Part shown: piece by piece, positions 14,406-19,276 of the stretch
How positions within the stretch are numbered: position 1 is the stretch's first letter
Layout of the letters: each line of letters starts with the position of its first letter
DNA from: Deltaproteobacteria bacterium
Lineage (GTDB): Bacteria > Desulfobacterota > Syntrophia > Syntrophales > UBA2210
Length of the DNA: 19,276 nucleotides
Direction: 5' to 3'
Assembly (NCBI GenBank): GCA_016935875.1
Contig: JAFGQD010000114.1
Span: 1 to 19,276, forward strand
Program-made: the position numbers and the translations under genes
The notes under the pieces: model-generated
Told to the model about the DNA's origin: nothing
The model's database searches: none
The model's input: the letters and a program-made list of their open reading frames with translations, nothing else

Positions 14406-15278
14406 ATGAACTTTGGCGGAGTGGACGCAGAAAGCCCGTGCCTTGAAGATGCAAAATTTGCGGTGATACCCGTTCCCTATGATCTGACTTCCACCTATCA
14501 GGCAGGATCGAGAAGAGGCCCGGCGGCAATTCTGGATGCGTCGTGCAACATGGAACTCTATGATGAAGAGTTGCGTGTGGAGACATACCGCTCAGGCATT
14601 CACACCAGGCCTTCCCTTGAGGTGGATGCGCGTGGCCCGGAAGTGATGGTAAGAGCAGTTCGCCAAGAGGTGGCAAGAGTACTTTCTTCCGAGAAGATAC
14701 CGGTTATACTCGGCGGGGAACATAGCATAACCATAGGGGCGGTTCAGGCTATGAAGGAAAAATATCCTTCCATATCGGTGCTTCAGCTTGACGCCCATGC
14801 CGATTTGAGAGATACTTATCAAAATACCCCCTTCAGCCATGCGTCTGTTGGGCGCAGGATATTTGAGATGTGTCCACTGGTGCAGGTCGGGGTCAGGAGC
14901 ATGTGCATGGAAGAGGCCCGTTTTATCGAAGAAAACGGAGTCAAGACCTTTTCTCCGGACTTTCTATTAGACAATCCCGATCCGGTAAAAAATGTTTGCG
15001 ATAATTTGACGAAAGAGATATACATCACCGCCGATGTTGACGTTCTGGATCCGTCGGTTATGCCGGCCACCGGAACACCCGAACCCGGCGGTATTCTGTG
15101 GAACGATTTAATCCATCTGATCAGAGGGGTTTCCGAGACATGCACCATTCGAGGATTTGATATCGTTGAGCTGTGTCCGATTCCGGGAATGGTTGCCCCT
15201 GACTTTACGGCGGCAAAACTTGCATATCGAATAATGGGATATATCAACCGGGTTGACTTGAAAATTCGGTACGAATGA
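14406..15278 (+). CDS. speB: Agmatinase (ureohydrolase family)
   Basis: It would hydrolyse agmatine to putrescine and urea using a binuclear manganese site. At 290 residues it has family length. The metal ligands are visible: His106 in GGEHSIT, Asp129, His131 and Asp133 in DAHADLRD, and Asp210 and Asp212 in ADVDVLDPSVMPATGTPEPGG. That last block, with EPGG, is typical of agmatinase and related bacterial ureohydrolases and less so of arginase. The agmatinase reading is strengthened by the next gene, an arginine decarboxylase that makes agmatine, 16 nt downstream. GGAG lies 6 nt before the ATG. Formiminoglutamase or guanidinobutyrase activities are less likely alternatives. Confidence 0.92.
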   Translation: MNFGGVDAESPCLEDAKFAVIPVPYDLTSTYQAGSRRGPAAILDASCNMELYDEELRVETYRSGIHTRPSLEVDARGPEVMVRAVRQEVARVLSSEKIPVILGGEHSITIGAVQAMKEKYPSISVLQLDAHADLRDTYQNTPFSHASVGRRIFEMCPLVQVGVRSMCMEEARFIEENGVKTFSPDFLLDNPDPVKNVCDNLTKEIYITADVDVLDPSVMPATGTPEPGGILWNDLIHLIRGVSETCTIRGFDIVELCPIPGMVAPDFTAAKLAYRIMGYINRVDLKIRYE

Positions 15279-15294
15279 AAAGGAGAAGAGACAA

Positions 15295-15843
15295 TTGAGC
15301 AACTTTGCACCCAAAAAAATATTTTTTACCAAGGGAGTCGGTTCCCATAAAGAGGAACTCCACTCCTTTGAACTGGCCCTGAGAGATGCCGGTATCGAGA
15401 AGTGCAACCTGGTGATGGTCTCGAGTATCTTCCCGCCCGGCTGTAAGGTAATATCACGTGAAAAAGGATTGCGAGAACTGAATCCGGGCGACATAACCTA
15501 TTGTGTTATGAGCCGTAACAACAGTAATGAACCGAGGAGGCTGATAGCGGCGTCCGTAGGATGTGCTATCCCGGCTGACAGGAACGCTTATGGCTATATA
15601 AGCGAGCATCATGCATTCGGGCAGACATCGGTGGAAGCGGGAGATTATGCGGAAGACCTCGCGGCGGCCATGCTTGCCTCGACACTCGGTATCGATTTTA
15701 ATGTGGACGCAAGCTGGGATGAAAAAGAGGAAATTTTCAAAATAAGTAGTAAGATAGTAAGGACGAGAAACGTTACACAATCGGCAATAGTCAAAAACAC
15801 CGGACATACGTCGGTTGTGGCGGCGGCGGTATTCGTGTTTTAA
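15295..15843 (+). CDS. pdaD: Pyruvoyl-dependent arginine decarboxylase (PvlArgDC)
   Basis: It decarboxylates arginine to agmatine, the substrate of the preceding agmatinase. The 182-residue proenzyme should cleave itself between Ser43 and Ser44 in the motif MVSSIFPPGC, producing the pyruvoyl cofactor. Other family blocks are FFTKGVGSHKEELHSFELAL, SRNNSNEPRRLIAASVGCAIP, YGYISEHHAFGQ and a C-terminal HTSVVAAAVFVF. The family is known mainly from archaea, chlamydiae and some anaerobic bacteria, and differs from the pyridoxal-phosphate enzymes SpeA and AdiA. The start is a TTG at 15295 with AGGAG about 9 nt upstream; no ATG or GTG lies in a better place. The pair gives an ornithine-independent route to putrescine. 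Confidence 0.93.
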   Translation: MSNFAPKKIFFTKGVGSHKEELHSFELALRDAGIEKCNLVMVSSIFPPGCKVISREKGLRELNPGDITYCVMSRNNSNEPRRLIAASVGCAIPADRNAYGYISEHHAFGQTSVEAGDYAEDLAAAMLASTLGIDFNVDASWDEKEEIFKISSKIVRTRNVTQSAIVKNTGHTSVVAAAVFVF

Positions 15844-15875
15844 TAGGACTTTATATAAGGGAGAGGAGGTTGATT

Positions 15876-18101
15876 GTGCCACTTTACCTTCTATGGGAAT
15901 CATATTCCTACCTTCTCCTTCCTGTAACCGGTTTTCTCGTCTTTTCCTTTCTGACGTTCTTCACCATCGTCCGGGGAAAGAAAAACTCCACCAACATCCT
16001 TTTTGCCTGTATCTGTTTCCTCGGTGCCCTGATTGATCTTGATATAGCCCAGGTGTCTTTCCTTGCGGATCAGTCTCTCTCCCTCAGGCTTGACAGGCTG
16101 TCCTATCTGTTTTTTGTTTTCGTCACGCCGATTTATATTCAGTTTGTGCATTCATTCCTTGGAATGAAAAAAAGGAGATGGCTTGAAGGAATCGCATATC
16201 TTTTCAGTATGTCCCTTCTTCCCTTTACTCAGACGGAATATTTCATCAGCGGACTGCACCAGTTTTCTTTCGGGCGGATCGCGGAGGCGGGGCCGGTGTA
16301 CTACGTCTTTTCGGTGGTGGGAGGGATCGCTGCGCTGTACTGCATAGCAACCCTCTTTCTTGGGATGAAAAGGGCGGAAGAGAACAGCGAGAGAAACAGG
16401 ATAAAATATGTATGTATCGGTTTTGGCCTGAGCGGATTGCTTATCTTCCTGAACTCTCTTCCCATCAGCGGATATGATATCTACCCTATGGGAAACTTCA
16501 ATTTTGTCCCGGCGATAATTCTTGCTTTCGGTGTTCTGAAATACGACCTTCTTGACATGGGAATGCTTATCAGGAAGGGGAGCGCCTATTTCTTCCTGAC
16601 CGGGATACTGACCTTCATTTATGCCCTGGCCATATATCTGTCCAACATATTTTTCATAGGATACGGCAATACTCATCCATTGATTATATCCTTCGCCTCC
16701 GCCGCCCTTATTGTAGCACTGTTCAATCCCTTAAAGATCAGGGTTCAGAAATTTGTCGACAGGGTCTTCTTCAGGGGAGAATATGATTATCATGAAACCC
16801 TGAAACAGGTGAGCGGCGCCATGGCATCTTTTTTGAGACTCGAAGAGATCATAGATCTTATGCTTGATTCCATATCGTCGGCCTTGAAAACGAAGGGGGT
16901 ATTTGTGGCCGTCTATTGTGAAGATGCCGCGTCTCTAGAACTTTATTCTCATAAGAGAGATCCACTCGGGAGGAAGCGGAAGATCTCAATGGAGGAAAGC
17001 CGGCCGATATCGGATTTCTTTGAAGCCTATAGAAAAACGGTAGGACGATCCGCTGCCGAAAGGATAGATATTCCTCATGCTCAAAAGAGTAGAGTGTCCG
17101 ACCTGTTCGATATGACCGGTGCCGCCATACTGATCCCCATGCTATCAAAGGATAGACTGACGGGGATCATAGCATTGGGAGAGAAGAAATCTGGTGAACT
17201 GTTTGTGCATGAAGATATAGAACTTCTCGAGACCATTGCCAACCAGGGGGCGATAGCCATAGAAAATGCCGGGAGCTATGAGAGAATCGCAGAGATAAAT
17301 ATTGAACTGGAAGAGAAGGTCAAAAAAAGGACAGAAGACCTCGAGGCGGCGCTTGAAGAAAAAGACAGGACCCAGCAGCAGTTGATCCGGTCGGAGAGCC
17401 TTGCTTCCATAGGACAACTTGTAGCCGGTACGGCTCACGAACTCAACAATCCCCTTGCAAGCTCATCCAGTCTTATCCAGACATCTGTCGAAACAATCAG
17501 GCATTGGAAGGATGTACAAGGTATTGATTGTAATGAATTAATAGAGGATTTACAGTTTTCTCTCAGGGAGCTTGACCGGGCCTCCAACATTGTAAAAAGC
17601 CTCTTGGACCTTTCTCGGCAGACCCAGACCTATCTTGAGCAGGTGAATATAAATATCTTGATAGATGACGCACTGAGGGTGCTGCGCAACCGGTACAAAG
17701 GCTCTAAAATAACCATTGAAAGGGACATTGGGAAAGGCTTGCCTGCGATTGAGGGAAACTTTGCCAATCTGGGGCAGGTAGCCATCAACATAATCAAGAA
17801 CGCAATCCAGGCTTTTCCGGATGGCAAGGGTAAGATAACGCTGGTGACGCGATATGAAGAAGATACGGATATTGTCCGTATCGAATGTCACGATACGGGA
17901 GAGGGCATGTCTCCCGAAGAAGTCAGAGACGCATTCAAACCCTTTTTTACGACTAAAAAACCGGGAGAGGGCACGGGACTTGGGCTGTATATCTCCCATG
18001 AGATTATAAAGAGGCATGACGGGAATATCGCGATACAGAGCGAGAAGGGTAGGGGAACCGTCGTGTCTGTGGAACTTCCATGCAGGAGGAGGAAATCATG
18101 A
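15876..18101 (+). CDS. Membrane sensor histidine kinase (multi-TM sensor, GAF, HisKA, HATPase)
   Basis: A 741-residue hybrid of membrane and cytosolic sensing. About eight hydrophobic segments occupy residues 8-285, resembling the '7TM' sensor of some histidine kinases. A GAF-like domain follows at about 305-468 (LRLEEIIDLMLDSISSALK ... FVHEDIELLETIANQGAIAIENA). A coiled coil at about 470-505 leads to the phosphoacceptor His521 in VAGTAHELNNPLASS. The ATP-binding domain shows the N box INIIKNAIQAF (about 637-647), G1 CHDTGEGM, the F box KPFFTTKKPGEGTGLGL and a G2-like GRGT. The GTG at 15876 is chosen because AGGAGG lies 6 nt upstream; a TTG at 15870 directly abuts that site. The stop overlaps the receiver-cyclase start as ATGA, so that protein is the obvious phosphotransfer partner. 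The ligand is unknown. Confidence 0.93.
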   Translation: MPLYLLWESYSYLLLPVTGFLVFSFLTFFTIVRGKKNSTNILFACICFLGALIDLDIAQVSFLADQSLSLRLDRLSYLFFVFVTPIYIQFVHSFLGMKKRRWLEGIAYLFSMSLLPFTQTEYFISGLHQFSFGRIAEAGPVYYVFSVVGGIAALYCIATLFLGMKRAEENSERNRIKYVCIGFGLSGLLIFLNSLPISGYDIYPMGNFNFVPAIILAFGVLKYDLLDMGMLIRKGSAYFFLTGILTFIYALAIYLSNIFFIGYGNTHPLIISFASAALIVALFNPLKIRVQKFVDRVFFRGEYDYHETLKQVSGAMASFLRLEEIIDLMLDSISSALKTKGVFVAVYCEDAASLELYSHKRDPLGRKRKISMEESRPISDFFEAYRKTVGRSAAERIDIPHAQKSRVSDLFDMTGAAILIPMLSKDRLTGIIALGEKKSGELFVHEDIELLETIANQGAIAIENAGSYERIAEINIELEEKVKKRTEDLEAALEEKDRTQQQLIRSESLASIGQLVAGTAHELNNPLASSSSLIQTSVETIRHWKDVQGIDCNELIEDLQFSLRELDRASNIVKSLLDLSRQTQTYLEQVNINILIDDALRVLRNRYKGSKITIERDIGKGLPAIEGNFANLGQVAINIIKNAIQAFPDGKGKITLVTRYEEDTDIVRIECHDTGEGMSPEEVRDAFKPFFTTKKPGEGTGLGLYISHEIIKRHDGNIAIQSEKGRGTVVSVELPCRRRKS

Positions 18102-19105
18102 CAGGTCTTCTGGTTGTTGATGATGAAGAGGGTGTGAGGAGATCTCTGAAAAAGGTTCTTGAAGGGGACGGATATACTGTATCCCTGGCGGAGGACGGCA
18201 ATCAGGCCATCGGTATTGTCAGAGAGAATCCTTATCAGATAGAGACAGTCATATCGGATTACAAGATGCCAGGCATTGACGGACTGGAAACTCTGATCGA
18301 GATAGGGAAGATCAATCCGGAGGTAACAAGGATTATGCTCACCGGATATGCCACGATGGAGAGCGCCATTGAATCGGTCAATGCGGGCATAGACGGGTTT
18401 ATTACCAAACCCTTTTCAAACATTGAACTGAAAGCGAAGGTCAGGGAATACACTCTCAGAAAGAGACTCAAACAGTTTGTTTCGGAACAGGTCTTCTCCG
18501 AGATGTCGAAGGGAGAGGCGCATATACGTTCAAGAAAGCGGAAGGCTACGGTACTCTTCAGCGACATACGGAGTTTTACCGAATTGTCCGAGAGCCTGAG
18601 CGTCGAAGAGATTTGCGAGATGCTCAACGTATATTATTTTTCACCCCTAGACGCGATTATATGCAGACATAATGGAACCTTGGACAAACATATTGGCGAC
18701 AGCATTATGGGTGTATTCGGCGCCCCGCTGACCTTTGAGGATGACGCCATCAGAGCGGTTACGTGCTCGATTGAGATGATGGACGAGATTAACAGGATAA
18801 ACAGCGACATTCCTGAAACGGGCCGAAAGATTTCTATCGGAATAGGAATAAGCACCGGAGAGGTTATGGCGGGGATATTCGGTTCTTCAAGAAAGAAAGA
18901 ATATACCGTGATGGGATCCACAGTCAACGTGGCGTCACGGCTCGAAAAACTTGCTAGAGCCAGACAGATTCTTGTATGCGGTGACACATACAGCGAAGTG
19001 AGAGACATTATCCGGGCCGAAGACATGGGACCGGTTATGCTCAAGGGAATGGACAGGAAGATAGACATATATAATGTCGTAGGGCTGAAAGAGAAAACTC
19101 CTTGA
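18098..19105 (+). CDS. Response regulator with class III adenylate cyclase output
   Basis: 335 residues with two domains. The N-terminal receiver (about 2-118) has the acidic pair Asp8/Asp9, phosphoacceptor Asp54 (SDYKMPG), Thr82 and Lys104 (TKPF). The C-terminal class III nucleotide cyclase (about 145-330) has metal-binding Asp156 (LFSDIRSFT) and Asp201 (KHIGDSIMGVFGAP). Transition-state residues Asn277 and Arg281 lie in VNVASRLE. The purine-specifying pair is Lys197 and Thr270 (EYTVMG), the Lys/Thr combination known from bacterial adenylate cyclases such as CyaB1, so ATP is the likely substrate. All catalytic positions are intact. Phosphorylation by the upstream kinase probably controls cAMP formation. 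The start at 18098 is chosen for its AGGAGG 5 nt upstream; an in-frame ATG at 18080 lacks a ribosome site. No cAMP receptor is seen in the window. Confidence 0.93.
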   Translation: MTGLLVVDDEEGVRRSLKKVLEGDGYTVSLAEDGNQAIGIVRENPYQIETVISDYKMPGIDGLETLIEIGKINPEVTRIMLTGYATMESAIESVNAGIDGFITKPFSNIELKAKVREYTLRKRLKQFVSEQVFSEMSKGEAHIRSRKRKATVLFSDIRSFTELSESLSVEEICEMLNVYYFSPLDAIICRHNGTLDKHIGDSIMGVFGAPLTFEDDAIRAVTCSIEMMDEINRINSDIPETGRKISIGIGISTGEVMAGIFGSSRKKEYTVMGSTVNVASRLEKLARARQILVCGDTYSEVRDIIRAEDMGPVMLKGMDRKIDIYNVVGLKEKTP

Positions 19106-19130
19106 CATTTTCCGAATATTGGCTTAGATA
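19102..19130 (+). promoter_or_regulatory. Candidate promoter for tRNA-fMet
   Basis: A consensus TTGACA (19102-19107) overlaps the stop codon of the cyclase gene. With a 17-nt spacer a poor -10 box TAGATA lies at 19125-19130. Transcription would begin near 19137, about 57 nt before the mature tRNA. Confidence 0.4.
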
Positions 19131-19137
19131 CATCGTC

Positions 19138-19176
19138 ACATCCGCCATGAATCATATTCATATGACTGACGGATGT
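19138..19176 (+). other. Hairpin between the cyclase gene and tRNA-fMet
   Basis: ACATCCG (19138-19144) pairs with CGGATGT (19170-19176), and an inner CATA/TATG hairpin (19153-19156/19161-19164) sits within the loop. No T-run follows. It starts at about the predicted tRNA transcription start, so it may be a tRNA leader structure or a factor-dependent end for the cyclase mRNA. Confidence 0.4.
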
Positions 19177-19193
19177 CTCAGCATATCACATGA

Positions 19194-19270
<77 letters not shown>

Positions 19271-19276
19271 AATAAA

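Overview
The window reads as a chromosomal stretch of an anaerobic Gram-negative bacterium, most likely a deltaproteobacterium (Desulfobacterota). The envelope genes (LptF, LptG, an LpxH-type lipid A hydrolase) indicate an outer membrane with LPS. The neighbourhood rpsA-sppA-IHF/HU, an archaeal-like short S-adenosylhomocysteinase, a pyruvoyl-dependent arginine decarboxylase and a Cys-rich stand-alone sigma-70 region 4 protein all fit that group. The lineage is inferred from gene content and protein character; no phylogeny was run. The content is largely housekeeping. I see no insertion sequence, CRISPR array, prophage or integrase.

Layout. (1) 1-471, minus strand: N-terminal part of an AtoE-type short-chain fatty acid transporter, cut by the window edge. 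(2) 472-1279: an AT-rich region of about 0.8 kb with no convincing gene. (3) 1280-5120, plus strand: rpsA, sppA, ihfB-like and a crotonase-family gene; the last three are packed tightly. (4) 5122-5400, minus strand: a 92-residue Cys-rich sigma region 4 protein, convergent with the crotonase gene at a 1-nt gap. (5) 5401-5958: a divergent intergenic region with a candidate promoter for the sigma-like gene, two palindromes and a riboswitch-like attenuator before panC. (6) 5959-10510, plus strand: panC-panD, a DUF502 membrane protein, metK and ahcY. (7) 10568-12801, minus strand: lptF-lptG with an ATGA overlap. (8) 12969-14368, plus strand: a PHP-domain phosphoesterase and an lpxH-like gene. (9) 14406-15843: agmatinase and pyruvoyl-dependent arginine decarboxylase. 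(10) 15876-19105: a membrane histidine kinase overlapping a response regulator fused to a class III adenylate cyclase. (11) 19194-19270: initiator tRNA-fMet.

How the genes work together. panC and panD supply pantothenate precursors. MetK and AhcY are the first and last steps of the methylation cycle. PvlArgDC makes agmatine from arginine and SpeB turns it into putrescine plus urea. LptF and LptG form the inner-membrane part of the LPS export ABC transporter, while the LpxH-like enzyme acts in lipid A synthesis. The kinase and receiver-cyclase look like a complete pathway that turns a membrane or cytosolic signal into cAMP.

The best candidates for something under-described are the panC leader (mutually exclusive pairings before a strong intrinsic terminator), the six-cysteine sigma region 4 protein, the kinase/receiver-cyclase pair, and a crotonase paralogue with one catalytic glutamate replaced by asparagine.
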